DNA of 64,000 nt, from NCBI GenBank assembly GCA_037976565.1, contig CP137682.1, forward strand, positions 19,560,751 through 19,624,750, read 5' to 3'. The notes beneath the pieces were generated by a model. That model saw nothing but the letters and a program-made list of their open reading frames with translations. It was not told the DNA's origin and ran no database searches. Positions within the stretch are counted from its first letter, which is position 1, and each line of letters starts with the position of its first letter. Shown here one piece after another: positions 1-12,699 of this stretch. The position numbers and the translations under genes were made by a program. Origin of the DNA: Mesocentrotus franciscanus. Taxonomy: Eukaryota > Echinodermata > Echinoidea > Camarodonta > Strongylocentrotidae.

Positions 1-409
1 TCAAACTACCAAACAATAGGCTCTGTACTATACCACTCCTAACCCAGCCAGCAACTGACAGATCTAGGCTCTGCTCAATGCTTTAAGAATAGTGGTAAAG
101 TGTCAAATTAGAGTCTGCGCTTGCAGACTAACCACATCCATGCCCTATTCAGAGGCCTCGTGAATTTTTTTCTTCACCCAGTTTAGTGAAATCAGTGCCC
201 CCAAATTAGTGAGACTGCCCCCTCAACGGCTTGGCCCTCCCGGCGCCACTCGCAATGCTTGATCTGTTGTTCAATACCATGACCAATGGGAGCGTCATTC
301 TTTACAAATTTGATGTGATTTGATTTATATTTCCAAAAGTCCATAAATACAACAAATAGACGTCATATATACAAAGACATATCTTGAGCCAGAAGAACAT
401 TTAACTCAT

Positions 410-565
410 AGATAGACGTAAATGGCTCAGTGGTAGAGCAGTAGTCTCGTAAACGAAAGGTCCCGGGTTCGAAACCAAGTCGATGCGCTAGTGCCCTTTG
501 GTAAGGCATTAATCCTGATTAGGAGAGGACTTGGAGCCGTCGGTCCCCTGATTGTTTACTTACAA
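410..565 (+). mobile_element. tRNA-derived SINE (head and central body)
   Basis: A pol III A box TGGCTCAGTGG (423-433) and B box GGTTCGAAACC (466-476) lie in a tRNA-like head. It continues into gccctttggtaaggcattaa, a body motif shared in type with the SINE at 52901 and resembling the conserved central domain of deuterostome SINEs. No clean 3' tail is seen. It is not an intact tRNA gene because the acceptor stem does not close. Confidence 0.75.
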
Positions 566-1169
566 GCATACATATGCTTTCTTATCAGTCTGTTAAAACA
601 AATCATCAAACCAAATTCAATTCAATGTATGAAATGCAAATGATGGGAGAACTTGGGAGGCGGTCTTATCATATTGTTTTTAAATTTACCTCCACCACAT
701 CTCCACTTCTTCCAATCTTTTTATACCTCATTGTAGTGACAAACAAATTTACTTGTCTATCGGTAAGATTTTCAAAGATACAAATAAAACCACTTCGCTG
801 TCTGAATATGAGGTGACAAATTGCCCGAAATATTGGTAATTTCAGAATTATAGGGGGCGGCCGCAGCCCCAACACCCTAGCCTGGTAGGCTAATATATCT
901 TCGCTGGTAATCTGCCTATTCTTTGTTACAATTTTAAAATGTTTGCGAAACATGTTTTCGCACGATAATTATGTTTGACCATCATTGATGTACGTACATC
1001 CGTCGTTATAATATTAATGCAATATTGGTTTTCCTAATCTCACCTTTTGGTAGCAATTACTATATCCCATTGAAAATAACTGTTCAAACTGTTGATGTTT
1101 TGTTAGTCCGTAAACATGAAAACCCGCCAACGACTTCCTTTGGTATTGAGGATGAGGCGATACCATCAG

Positions 1170-1194
1170 GCAGACCGGATTTCAGCCGGTCTGC
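1170..1194. repeat. Perfect 9-bp GC-rich hairpin, 7-nt loop
   Basis: GCAGACCGG and CCGGTCTGC flank atttcag in otherwise AT-rich DNA. Confidence 0.5.
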
Positions 1195-1845
1195 AAATAT
1201 AACGACTCGTTTTTATGTCCGGTATTCGCCTTATGTATTCCATTAAAGTTTTCTTAAGGTTTTTTTTAATAGAGTAAGCTTACATTTACGATTCCAAATG
1301 TTTACCTCTAAACTAACGATGTTTTATAAGTGCGTTTAAAAAAATAGAACCGAAGGCTAAATTATAATAAGCCACTACAGAGATAGCCCTTGCACAAATT
1401 ACCCTAAGTATATCCACATATCTTTTACACATGGAGACGTTAGAATAACCAAGGAGTTCCTTGGAATAACCACTGCCAAAGTGATGGAGGTGCTTCATGA
1501 ATACCTTTTGTTTGCCTTCTTGTAAAAATACATCCCCTGTAATCATAAAATGTATCGCCAGTGCATATATAAGTGAATTTTGCTTTTACAAAAACTTTCG
1601 TAAACACGTATCAAACCGTCGTCTCGATCATGCGATGGGTTTTACGGTTTTTTATTTTTTTATTTTTTTTTTAAATAAATGACCTTTATCTGCGTATCTC
1701 CGAATTCTTTATCCATGCTATGAAATAATATCATCTAAATTGTGTCTTGCGATGATGTATGTATGTACATGTACTAGGCCTATGATGTAAAACCAAATCA
1801 AGTCATAATTCTAAAGCTAGGCCAGGGGGTGTATGGGGAATGTGA

Positions 1846-1960
1846 GAGAGAGAGGGAGGAGAGAGAAAGAGAAAGAGAGAGAGAGAGAGAGATAGAGCCA
1901 GATAGAGAGATAAAGATCGAGAAGAGAAGAGAAGGAAAGAGGGAGAAGAATGTAGACAGA
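1846..1960 (+). repeat. (GA)n polypurine tract
   Basis: Imperfect gagagaga runs continue to about 1960 as gaga/agga sequence. Confidence 0.9.
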
Positions 1961-2244
1961 GAAGAAATAACACACGAAGGAACTAACTTTTATTATATAT
2001 AGTAATTTTTTTAAATTAATGAACATACAAAGCGTAAATTTATCTGAGAAACAACACATTTATATATATCATAATATCATTTCCTGGTTAAGTATTTAGT
2101 AGGGACTGGTTATTACAAAAGCTTGCGAAATTTCATGAGCACAGGCAGGTCTGTTGAAAGGTGACAGGCGCCATCTCTCGGCAAGTCAATATATACCGTA
2201 ACAGGTGCATCCCAACACGGGGTTGCAGGTTGATGTATAGTGGG

Positions 2245-2271
2245 CACAGAACTGGATTTTCCAGTTCTGTG
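2245..2271. repeat. Perfect 12-bp hairpin with TTT loop
   Basis: CACAGAACTGGA is followed by ttt and its exact reverse complement. No element boundaries could be recognised around it. Confidence 0.6.
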
Positions 2272-2752
2272 ATATTGGACTGGCGAAGAAAAGAAGATGA
2301 TAATATGCACTTTTTTATGCAGGTAAAAAATAGATAACATGTTTCCTTTTTAATAGACAGGTTACTTAATCAAATCACGTGATATCAGGCTGTAGAGTAA
2401 ACATAGTGTTGGAAAATTTTAAAACGATTAAAAATAAAATGAAATTTAGAAGGGGATACCTGCACCTGAAACCTAAATTATGTAAGAAGATAATAACAAA
2501 ATTCCTCCATATATTATCAATCTGTGAAATGTAAGCATATACACATGATGATTAACTAGTGAATCTAACTTTTACAAAGTGGCCCGCTGTACAATTAAAA
2601 CTATAATTATCAGTGTTTTATTAAATGTGTGTACGAGCAACGGAATTCGGGATACTCATTCCTCTGCATGACGTCATCAGCTAACTTTAGATAATTAATC
2701 TCCTTTTGATATGCATAGGACTGGATTCGCTGGCGCTGGAGAAAGTGAGAAG

Positions 2753-2944
2753 CCAAGAGGGTAAGAGAGAGAGAGAGAGAGAGAGGGGGAGAAGGAGGGG
2801 GCAGCGCAAGAGGGAAGAGGAGATTGGGAGATAAAGAGAGAGACAGACAGAGAAGAAGAGGAATGGGAGAGAGAGAGGGGAGGAAAGAGAGAGGAAGGGG
2901 GAGATGGGAGAGAGAGAAAGTGAAAGAAAGAGTGAGAGAAGGGA
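2753..2944 (+). repeat. (GA)n-rich polypurine tract
   Basis: Nearly 190 bases of almost pure purine on the + strand. It produces long but meaningless Ser/Leu-rich frames on the other strand. Confidence 0.9.
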
Positions 2945-3239
2945 GCGGCGGTGTAAATGGCGTTGCGAAAGAGGCACACCTTTCCCATGAACGAAGAAAA
3001 AAGTGATTCAATTCTCTTTCTGTGACTCTCGTTATTCTTTTCTTTCTTCTCGTAACTGCAGCTCAGTGACTTTATTGACAATGTCTAACCACATTTTGAA
3101 AGGAAGGATTACCATTCCATCAGTTGGTCGCACGCCTCCCCCCATTAACCTCTCCCTACTTAAGCCCATAGTTTCTCTCCCTTTTTAATCCCTCTTCTCT
3201 TTTCTTTTCATTTCTTTTCATTTCTCTTTTTCTTTGCAC

Positions 3240-3410
3240 GGGTAAGTAAAGGGGGGCTTTTATTAATTCGCGTGTGGGACCTGTGTGGAGCAGTGTTTCC
3301 CACGCCGGGATTAAAGCCCCCTTAAACCAATGGGTGCAACAGGGGGGTTTGTTCAAGGGGAACAGGTGGATTTGGGGAGGGATTGATGAGGGGTAAGCGT
3401 GTGTGGGAAT
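3240..3410. promoter_or_regulatory. Candidate regulatory island with Su(H) and GGATTA motifs
   Basis: TTCCCACG at 3297-3304 is followed at once by gccGGGATTAAAG, which contains an Otx/Pitx-type GGATTA core, in a GC-rich patch. It is about 20 kb upstream of the Hes gene, so any link to that gene is speculative. Confidence 0.3.
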
Positions 3411-4467
3411 GAGAGGAAGGGTAACAGCATTGGAATGCAAGTGCATCGTGAATAGAGAGGGGAGAGGGAGAGGGAGAGAGAGAGAGAGAGAGAGTGAGAC
3501 GACGAGGCTCGAAATTCGCGTTGAGAACATTTTCACAAATTTAATGAAGTTACTGTATCGAAAAAATATTAACATAACTTACAATTATGAATTTCACAGA
3601 ATAGAATTATAAACTGAATTATAAATTATGAATTATAAACATTAGTTTCGTATTTTTTTTAACCTCATTAAAAACCAAAATGTACATAATTACTGTGATG
3701 TACCAAATATCACATTGTTGCTAAGTAAATAGGAACTTAGAAAGTATTAAAAAAAAAAATCGTTATATGCTTTTACAGAACTCACGCCGATGGTATCTTC
3801 AATATATATTTACATTTACATTACAGAACTTTATAAGATTTCTGATACAAACATATCCAAAGACTTTTATTAATATGCAGGTAGACCTGATGCTATTTGG
3901 AAAAGTGATGATCAAACGTGGAAAGGAACAGTCGAATGTGGATTCATGCATTAGAATTAGCAAGACATTATCTCTCATATTTGAATCGAATTGCCTGTAG
4001 AATATCAAAGTCTTGTTCAAATATGAGAGAATCAGTAGCCTGTAGAATTCAAGTTAATCATGTTAATTGGCAAGGCAAGTTATAAGCAATTAGAGGCTAT
4101 AATTCGTTTGAATTCAGCTTCTTGTCCCTTTTCCCCCTTTCTCATTCTACCTATCATCCACGAACCCCCCACTTCAAGTCTTCCCGCTCTTCTTTCTTTG
4201 TCCAAGATCAAAGAATAACTTCTCGAGGAAAGAATGGTAAGAGGTAAGTGGCACAAAAGCAAGAAAATCGACAAAATATTGGTTTACGGATCATGCGCGC
4301 AACAAAAACTGTAACCGTTATATGCTAAAGACTTTTATCCTATCCCGCACTTGTTCATTGCATGTTCTTCTATTCTCTCCCCCTCTTTGAGGCGAACCGA
4401 CTAAGTTTTTTTATAGTCAAATCCCTCTCAGAATATTTAAACCCCCTTTTTGTAACGAGTTTTCTCG

Positions 4468-4481
4468 GTTACCATGGTTAC
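4468..4481. promoter_or_regulatory. RFX X-box
   Basis: GTTACCATGGTTAC, read on the minus strand as GTAACCATGGTAAC, is a perfect match to GTNRCC-NN-RGYAAC. A related half-matching block, CGGTTACCATGGT, is at about 13367. RFX factors bind X-boxes in many ciliary and neural genes; the target here is unknown. Confidence 0.45.
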
Positions 4482-4690
4482 GCGGGCACGTACAACGGTT
4501 TCTGTAGCAAACAATAGGAAAGAAGGTTTTCGACGAGTTTTCCGGAGAACGATGTATCGGTATTTCATTGGCAGACGTTTCAACTCCATATCCTTTTGAT
4601 GATTATTTTTTCAATAAAAAAAGAAAAAGAAGCGACATTTGATTTTCAAAATCATAGCACAGCTGCACCTGTCGTTTCTTCCATATCACA

Positions 4691-4776
4691 TGATTTTTTT
4701 TTTTTTTTTTTTTTGGGGATGGGGAGATATAACTATTCGACACGAAGTGTGTGTTGTGTGTGTGTGTGTGTGTATG
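4691..4776 (+). repeat. Poly(T) and (GT)n microsatellites
   Basis: An uninterrupted T run at about 4693-4712 is followed by a (GT)n run at about 4747-4773. Confidence 0.9.
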
Positions 4777-6445
4777 TGTATGGGGGGTAACAATCGACAA
4801 AAGCATAGAGTTGACAGGGAACAAAAACAAGAAACATAAGTTCGAAGATATAAAACAAAGTTGATAGTTAGAATGCTCTTCAGGAATAAACGTCAAGTTA
4901 AAAAAAATACGAACCTTATGCAATTAAATGGTGATCAAATTGTATTGTATCGTTTGAACAATTAAATAAAATCTAGTCTGAATTTGAATATTGGTGACGC
5001 AAGTGCAAGTGATGTCACAAAGGGGCACTTGTTCCACCCCATAACATGGCCAAAATTTGAAGAGATAAATAGACAAGGAGAGAGAGAGAGAGAGAGAGGA
5101 AAAGGGGGGGGGAGAGGAATGAATGAGTTATTACCTTTTCCCACCATCTCCCCTTGTAACGCCACACATCAACACATGGAATACAATATATAAACGGTCC
5201 CAAAACACCTTTTGAAATGTTTAACTTGTCCTATGAAATAATTACAACTCTGTATATAAAGCTATGAACATTGTTATGTATTGTTATTGTTATTATTGTT
5301 ATTGTATTAAAAATAATAAATATCATATAGGAGGAACGTTTTGATTTGCTGATTATAACATTATTCGATTTACGAAGATTGTAAACGATGCAAATGGTAA
5401 TAATAAGCTCTAATAATCACAATCAACCGTCACCTTTTGTGACGAGTCATGCAGACGACAGGCGGCACATTTTCCCGCCCAATGAATGCAACGATCCGCC
5501 ACAAACTTTATTGCGAATGATGATGTCTGGGGCGCGCGCTTTTCTTGTGCAATCGAGCCGTGCGACTCAAGTGTAATTGATCATTAGTTCGTCGCGTAAA
5601 GAATAACAACTCGACGGGAGATAGAAGATGAATTGTACCTTCAATTGCAGTGCTCCATTGGAAGCCGACGTGTTTTTGTGATATCAATGTCTGGAGACTG
5701 TGATTGAACGACAATTAAGGGCGAAAACTCAGGTGATGATGCTCAAATTGGATCTTGAAATTGACGATTTCGCTTTTGCAGGTTTCGCGCAGAGCTACAC
5801 AGTAGCTCCACTTCTCATATTAAAGTAGCTACACAAAGAAAATTCACTACAACTGATAATTAGAACAAATCACATATGGATGGAAAGAATTTCTCTTGAA
5901 AAACACGAATAATTTGCTGAGAAATCATAAAGATATCATGGATAAAGATATCAAGACCCTTCTCGGACCCCTGAACGTAAGCCAAACACACGAGCGGAGC
6001 GAGCTCTGAATAGTGACGTCACATACTGGACAAACACAGCCTAGCCAGCTAGATAGACTTGTACTTGCACTCGTTCACCCATCTACGGCGATTTGCCAGT
6101 CACTATTTTGTAGCTCTTTGGAAGTTTGGCATCATTTTACATTTCATTCAGGAGTGTGTCATCTTGAAACGTTATAGAAAACATTTTCGGTATTAACACA
6201 TTTGCAACATAAAAAGAAGAAGAAAAAAAAACCCTATTATGAAGCCTTATGAAAAGAAATATATTTTTGATATGTTTGATGTAGGCCTAAGTAACAAAAA
6301 GAAGACTTTTCTCGCAATTCACAGATAACGTACAGAAATATCGCTGACGTTGAACTTTTCAGATAAAAAACAAATTCTGATGTCAAGGTAATTTATTTCA
6401 TAACTGTCTTTCTAATTCGATTCATTTGCATGTGTACTACAATGC

Positions 6446-6828
6446 TTAAAGGCATCGTTTAACAATGTTAAATCTGAGATCCATGGCCCTACGTGTTATC
6501 AGTGTCTGTGATATGGTGTAATAATGAAGCCCTGAAAAAATTGCATCAAAGTGATCATTAAGTGCCTCAAAAAAGTAAAAATCTTTCAGTGACCGGTTTT
6601 ACCATACTCATGTTCCCCAATAGACTGTAGTGTTATAAAAAACCGTTAGGAAACGCAAAATTTGATTTCGATTTCCAATCATAAATATTTTGATAATCAG
6701 ACAGCCGATCGGCTTGTAAAAGTCATGGGATTCCTGACTGACCTAAAGGTTTATAATCATGATTGCAGCATGAGCTAAATCCAGGATTTTGTTTCAGAAT
6801 CTGAGGCAATGTTACCGAGTCACTTTAA
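6446..6828 (+). mobile_element. TTAA-bounded MITE, family T383, copy 1
   Basis: The element runs from TTAA to TTAA over 383 bp with ends TTAAAGGCATCGTTTAAC and (reversed) TTAAAGTGACTCGGTAAC. It is homologous over its full length, in inverted orientation, to 10738-11120. It has no open reading frame. TTAA target duplication suggests mobilisation by a piggyBac-type transposase, which is inference. Confidence 0.8.
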
Positions 6829-9059
6829 GAGATGGATGGTAAGATAAAAGGTATAGGTGAATGAATAAAAGAGAAGGCGAATAATAGACCATGGGATGGG
6901 GCCGGGGGCAGAGAGAGAGAGAGAGAGGGGTCAAAGGCATGGACTACAAAGCGCTGTGAGGGGAAGCTCCTTACTGCATAGGAGAAGCATGAGGGAGGAG
7001 GAAGAGGAGGAGGAGAGGAAAGAGGGGAGAAAGAGAGAGAGAGAGAGAGAGAAGGAGAGAGAGAGAGAAGATAAAACCGTGGGTGCTGTCCAGGCAGTGA
7101 GTGCCCTCAGTTTACCCCTTTTTATACCCTGGGCACCCATGCTAAACCGTCCGAACTGGGCACTACTCGGACAATAGGGGAACGTGAGGAAAGCGACATT
7201 AGCTAAAAGGCGGTGAAAATCAAAGATTGGTCGAAACGTGCTAATTCTATTGCTAAGCCGCTTCATCCAACAATGCTAAAACGTTGCGACTCTTACGTGA
7301 TGAGGGGGAAAAAATCCTTTAAAAAGGATGAAAATAAGGAAATAAAGACGATAATGAAAGAAAAGGTTAATTCTTGTCCGCCATGTTGTATCACGATGAC
7401 GCCCCGCAAGAATTCCAATTATATTCCAAAAATATTGCTTCGATTGTCAATACTTTTAGAACGTTTTTTCCTTTAAATTTGTATATTGGAGGCATCGACT
7501 TATCATCGTTGGTGTCGCCGCATTTTGCGACCATATAAGCCGAGTAATACATGATGTTAAATTCATGAAATTCGTTCCTTACCAAGATTAAAATGCACTG
7601 ATATTAAATAGGAGATCTCAAATTAGTGCTTATATAAATAATTAGTCGTATTTGAAGTCATTTTTACAGCTTGGTATGAGTAGAATTCATTTTTTTTATA
7701 CAATTGAATGCATGCATGCAACTCTTGTCCGAATCTGTCGACAGTGATTTAATGTTGTCGATGAATAATAATATGGGATTTAGTCGTTAGCACCTACAGT
7801 ACAGCAAGTTATTTTGTCATTTTCCAGAAGAAGAAAATTCAGTGGAGGTTTGGAATGAATATTCAGCAAAATCTGTTGGTAACGATTTATGAAAATCATC
7901 TAAAAGATTGAGGCCAATATTATAATCACCTTTCTTACGGAAACTCCAAATTACTACCTTGGCCATATGAACTTAACCTTCTGTTCAAGTATAATATTGG
8001 TGGTATCCATTACCTCAAAATTACAAACAATATACCGGTGACAGATCCCACAATTATGTCCTTTACTTTCAAATTCTCTCTAGTCTCTTCAAGTGATCAC
8101 ACGAGAAAATGCCCCTAATCGATACAGTATGTCGGTATCATGTTTATTTTTTGTCTAGTCTAGTGTCATACAGGAAAGAGTATTGTAATGATGATCATAT
8201 GCCCTTTTTAATGAAACATTTTAGAAGGGCATTTATACCAAGGTACTGCTAAACTAATTTAAGGCTCTGACACAATAAAGACACAAAGTGCTGAGAACTG
8301 AAAGATAAGCAATAAATACGAACATCGTTTAAAATTCACTGAAAGTCGGGTTTTCATTAATAAATTGCGATTATTTTACATAGTTTCCTGTAGGAATTCG
8401 GACAAAAACAAATCTAAACACCCCCTTAAAAAAAGAAAAGAAGATGAATAAAAATTAAAAAACAAAAAATAAAAACCGTCGAGAAACAGAAGTACAATAC
8501 CTAGCTTTTATTTTGCTGCAAACTTTTTTAAATTTAGGATCATTGATCGGTGCACCTTTATCTTTCACTAAAATATATTAGTTGTATATAGGCCTGCTTA
8601 TTCCCCCCTCACTTTTGTGCACGAGAGGGGGGACTTTATACAACTTTCGGCACATGGACAAATCATTTCCGGACAGGAAGTATACAACTACATCGCAGAA
8701 TACGTATTTAATCAACACTTCAAAAATATGAAAAGATACTAGACATGCAAACACCAGAGATGGAAGAATCGCAAAATGTTTGATAAAAGTATCGAAACTG
8801 AATCTCAATTCTTCCGGTTTCCCAGCCGCTCAACTGCTGTCGAGTTTTCCACAGATTCATCTTTTCCTTTTGATATTTATCCTCGGCAAACACAACTGCG
8901 GATGGAGACCGCTTCAAAGGCGATTGGCCGAAAGCACGACTTCTAATAGAGGGAGAATTATTTTCAAAAATGATAACAAATCGCTGTGTGCATTTTAAAC
9001 CTGACCAACTATCGAAGCAGATGTCTACCTAAAAATAAAAAAAAGTGAATTAAAAATTA
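6829..9059. other. Intergenic, no gene seen
   Basis: A GA tract at 6907-7075 and a small GC-rich patch at about 7080-7180 are followed by AT-rich sequence with no recognisable feature. Confidence 0.65.
6907..7075 (+). repeat. (GA)n microsatellite pair
   Basis: Two gagaga runs (about 6910-6927 and 7025-7068) are joined by purine-rich sequence. Confidence 0.9.
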
Positions 9060-9235
9060 CCATACCCGGGTTTATTTCGCCCAAATTATAGGATTAGGGT
9101 TAGGATTAGGGTTGCAATTGGGCTTTAGGATAGAATCGGGGTTGGGTATGGTGTTGGGTCAAGGGTTGAATTTAGGAATTTGGTTACAATACAATAGGAA
9201 ATTACCGCGGAGCATTTGATGCAGTAGCACGAGTC
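9060..9235 (+). repeat. Dispersed repeat with TTAGGG-like body, copy 1
   Basis: It contains ttaggattagggttaggatt and later ggtgttgggtcaagggttga, ending near cggagcatttgatgcagtag. The same order of blocks occurs in reverse at 58900-59085, so it is a dispersed element with degenerate telomere-like units rather than a telomere scar. Confidence 0.6.
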
Positions 9236-9690
9236 ATGCAAACCGCCAATTCCTGATGCAACGACGTTTCATCTTCCAATAAACAGAAAAACAAATTAGT
9301 TTAACATATATTTTAAAATTCTTTATCGTTTAATCATGGACCCATGGTTTAGTCTAATGAATATTAGAGCCTACCATTGGGCATTATAGATAGGAGCAGA
9401 AGCAAAGCACACGCCAGCTAACGTATGCATAACCAATCAACAATAAAACATGCTTTTATTTAACATTGGATGCATATTTCCTAGTGATAGTTCATCGCCC
9501 TTTTAAATTTGAGGGCGTGCCCTGGGGCGTACCTAACGGCTGGCGTATAAAATAGAGGCGAGGTCCACCAGGCGACACGTGACCCCCTGCAGACGAATCC
9601 ATGTGCCGGGCATATTGCAAACGGCCGCACGTGTGTGCATGCGGGAGATGGAAGTTTCTTGCAGGACCCACCCTTTCCAACTGTGGCACC

Positions 9691-9723
<33 letters not shown>

Positions 9724-9782
9724 AAGAGAGGAGGAGGAGGGGGGAGAGAGAGAGAGAGGGAGAGAGAGACGAGTGGGAAGAG
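9691..9782 (+). repeat. (GA)n microsatellite
   Basis: A pure gagaga run starts near 9693 and continues as gagg/gaga sequence. Confidence 0.9.
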
Positions 9783-9839
9783 GATGATCGTTCAATCAAA
9801 CAGACAAATTAATGTTGATGGTAGAGACATGCATGCACA

Positions 9840-10285
9840 GAGTCATCAGAACATCCGCGTAGACCGACAACCCAAGAAACATACTGTACAGTGCCAGTCT
9901 CAGAAGAGTTGTCAGAAGTCCCCCGAGACCGGCGCGTCAGTCTCGCAAACCCTCAGATAATTTTGCAGAAGGCTCGCAAAACGGTGTTGTCGGTCTTGTG
10001 GACTGCAGCCGGTTCCCAGTAGACCGAAAACCCACGAGACTGTGATGATTGTCAGAAAGAAAGAAAAAAAAAATTGTCAATTGGACCGCGAGACCGACAC
10101 CCAAGCTCATGTGTTGTCAGTTTCATCGGCTTTGGGTCTCTTGGGCTGTAGCCCCAAGGGCAAAATGCCAGTTGATTGAGACCGATGGTCTATGAGGCCG
10201 TTGCATAACTGAACAAATAGCTCACGAGACAGAAGGCACACGTGACCGCAGGCCCTCGAGACCGGAGGCAAGGAGACCAACGGTT
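9840..10285. repeat. Irregular repeat built on cgagaccg/gtcggtctc motifs
   Basis: Many short blocks of the form cgagaccgg, tagaccgacaaccca, gtcggtcttgtgg and ggaccgcgagaccgacaccc recur in both orientations with no fixed period. The stretch lies directly after a (GA)n tract and has no coding signal. Confidence 0.5.
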
Positions 10286-10737
10286 CATCCATGTTCATCA
10301 AACTGTCTATAGGCTCTCAGGTTGTTTGCGTTTTCTTTATCAGGCCTGAGGCATTGCTCCTATTTTTACATAATACAACGTTAAGCAGATTTCATGTTTT
10401 TTTTTGTCTCGACTAATTGTTTTGAGATTGCCTCGAATTCCATTGGAGATCATCCGTTTAAACTCATAATCGATAGTGACATGAGTGGCAGTTATTGATT
10501 AACCTTTCCCCTGAAAATTTTAAAAACAACACAAAAACAGTTCACATGAATAAGGATACAACTAGTATTATATTACACAAAACCATTTGGCCCGCCCTGG
10601 TCAACTTAATTTGTTTACGAACTACAAGTGTACTTGTTCCTTCTAGTTGCAAAAAAAAAATCATCAAAGATCTTTTATTTGTAACCATTGAGTGAATATC
10701 GTAGCTTTATATTAGTGGAAAAAACAGACAACATGTT

Positions 10738-11120
10738 TTAAAGGGATCCGGTAACTTTGTCTCAGATTCTGAAACAAAATTCTGGATTTAGCTCATGATG
10801 CAATGATAATCATAAACCTTTAGGTCAGTCAGGAACCCCATGACTTTTACAAGCTGATCGCCTGTCTGATTATCAAGATATTTATGATTGAATTACAAAT
10901 TTTGAAAACCGTTCGCCTGATGGTTTTCATAACACTATAGTCTATTAGGAAAACGAGTATGGTAAAACCGGTCAATCAAAGATTTTTACTTTTTTGAGGC
11001 ACTTCTTGATCATTTTGAAGCGCAATTTTTTTAGGGCTTCATTATTACACCATATCACAGACACTAATAACATGTAGGACCGTGTATCTCAGATTTAACA
11101 CTGTTAAACGATCCCTTTAA
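10738..11120 (-). mobile_element. TTAA-bounded MITE, family T383, copy 2
   Basis: This copy is also exactly 383 bp TTAA to TTAA, with terminal inverted repeat TTAAAGGGATC at both ends. It is aligned in reverse to the copy at 6446. Sharing length and both boundaries with the other copy makes the element ends secure. Confidence 0.82.
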
Positions 11121-11219
11121 GAAATCTTCTCAGAAGATGATAAAACTGTTGAGCTTCGCCTGCGCTTTCATTCCACAACCATTATATTTTCTTTTTGTCT
11201 AGCTAATATTAATCTTCTT

Positions 11220-11380
11220 CTTTTTGTCCTCCTTCGTCCTGTTTTCCTCTTTCCCCTTCTCATTCGTCTCCTCTTTCTCCTCCTTCTTCCTCCTCTTGGC
11301 CTCTGTCTCCTTTTATTTCCACTCTCGCTTCTATCTCTCTCTCTGTTTCCTCCACTTCTCTCTAACATCATCATCGTGTT

Positions 11381-11417
<37 letters not shown>
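11220..11417 (+). repeat. Polypyrimidine tract ending in (CT)n
   Basis: About 160 bases of ctcctt/tttcct sequence end in a pure ctctct run at 11382-11417. Confidence 0.9.
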
Positions 11418-11421
<4 letters not shown>

Positions 11422-11439
11422 CCAACATATTGCTTTCTC

Positions 11440-11620
11440 TCTCGTGGGGGGTAACGTTGGTCCTCTCAAGGGGCTAACGCCCTGGCGTTTCGCAATCCCG
11501 GGGTTGAATAGGCACGCGTGCAAGGGACCCCGTGAAGTCCTATTGTTCTCCACCCGTGGGAAAATCTTCCCGACAATGGCCCCACATTCTGTTTGTCCAC
11601 GCGACGGCAAACGCGATACC
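11440..11620. promoter_or_regulatory. Candidate regulatory island: Su(H) flanked by two Sox sites
   Basis: CGTGGGAA at 11555-11562 is bracketed by CTATTGT at 11540-11546 and ACAATGG at 11573-11579, with gaps of 8 and 10 bp. The block is much more GC-rich than its flanks. It follows a (CT)n tract and contains CACGCGTG-type sequence near 11513. There is no coding signal. Confidence 0.4.
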
Positions 11621-12259
11621 AACAGATTAGTCTTGAAAAATCAGACCTTGATACAACTTTGAAGCGTACTAACGGTCATTTTCAAAAGTTTCGAGGGCAA
11701 ATGATTTTGATGAAAGTTGTCATTTATTGATATTTCGGCGTTCATTGTTTGTTTATGATCAATCAAATCCTAAATGTATTTTCCATAGCGCTTACCTGAG
11801 ATTTTTCGTGTTTTTACGGTTTCTTATTATTTATCCTGGCGGGAAATAACGTTCATAACTAAAATAGAGAAGACAAGATATAGTGTGCGTGAGAGAGAGG
11901 GAGAGGGAAATGCGAGCGTGCGAGGAGTGTGCATGTGGGCGAGAGAGTTAGAGAAGAGAGAGAACGAAATATCATTCGGGAGAGGGTGAAGAAACATCAT
12001 GAAATGGGGAGAGACAAACTGACAGAAATGGGTGCTTGAAGTAGGATAGAAAGAGAGAGAGAGAGAGAGAGAGAGAAAGGGGAAGAAAATGAAAATGAGA
12101 GGACGAGAGGAGTCGAAATCGTACGACAATCATTTTCGCAAAGGGTCTGAACTCCAGCACTACATCTATGAGTAATAAGGTATGGAAAAAAGTGAGGGGG
12201 ATTGGAATCGAGAAGGGAAAAAATGAAGATTACGGGTTTTCTCTCATTTTCCCATCATA

Positions 12260-12420
12260 TTGCAACCAGGCGAGCACGTGTCGTGGGAAAGATGAAGAAA
12301 ATCGGAGAGTGAGTGGGTAAAGCGTGAAGTCATCTTGACCTAGGCGCGTTCCCATTGCTAGGGTAAATATGATGGCGGTCCAGCAAATCAGCGAGGGAGA
12401 ACGTGGCCGCGAAATGGATA
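12260..12420. promoter_or_regulatory. Candidate regulatory island: CACGTG next to Su(H)
   Basis: CACGTG ends 5 bp before CGTGGGAA at 12282-12289. A Hes-type or Myc-type E-box this close to an RBP-J site would allow competing activator and repressor input. This is inference from motifs. Confidence 0.3.
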
Positions 12421-12699
12421 GAACTGATGGATGGAACAATTTAGGAAAGAAGTGGTGAACAGGAGGCATTTATGTGGATTAAAAAAAAAAAAAATTAAGA
12501 ACATAATTATAAATGAAGTCTTCAATATCAACTGCAACAACAGCAACAAAAACAACAACAAAACAAACAAAGCACTAAATCTAACATTGACTTTAATCCT
12601 AACCCTATTATATTATTAAATATGAAGCCAAATTACGTATGAAAACTAACCCCATCTTTGATAAAAAAAAATTGCAAAGGCAAATGTCAGATCGGGGTA

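Larger units (their letters stand above)
566..6445. other. Intergenic, no gene seen
   Basis: AT-rich unique-looking DNA broken by purine tracts, the small hairpins at 1170 and 2245, the Su(H) island near 3300 and the X-box at 4468. All open frames are short and without family resemblance. Confidence 0.7.

Noticed and set aside
423..476. Possible tRNA gene
   Set aside because: A and B boxes are present, but the acceptor stem does not pair and a SINE body follows.
9091..9112. Interstitial telomere from chromosome fusion
   Set aside because: The same flanking blocks occur at 58900-59085, so it is a dispersed repeat.
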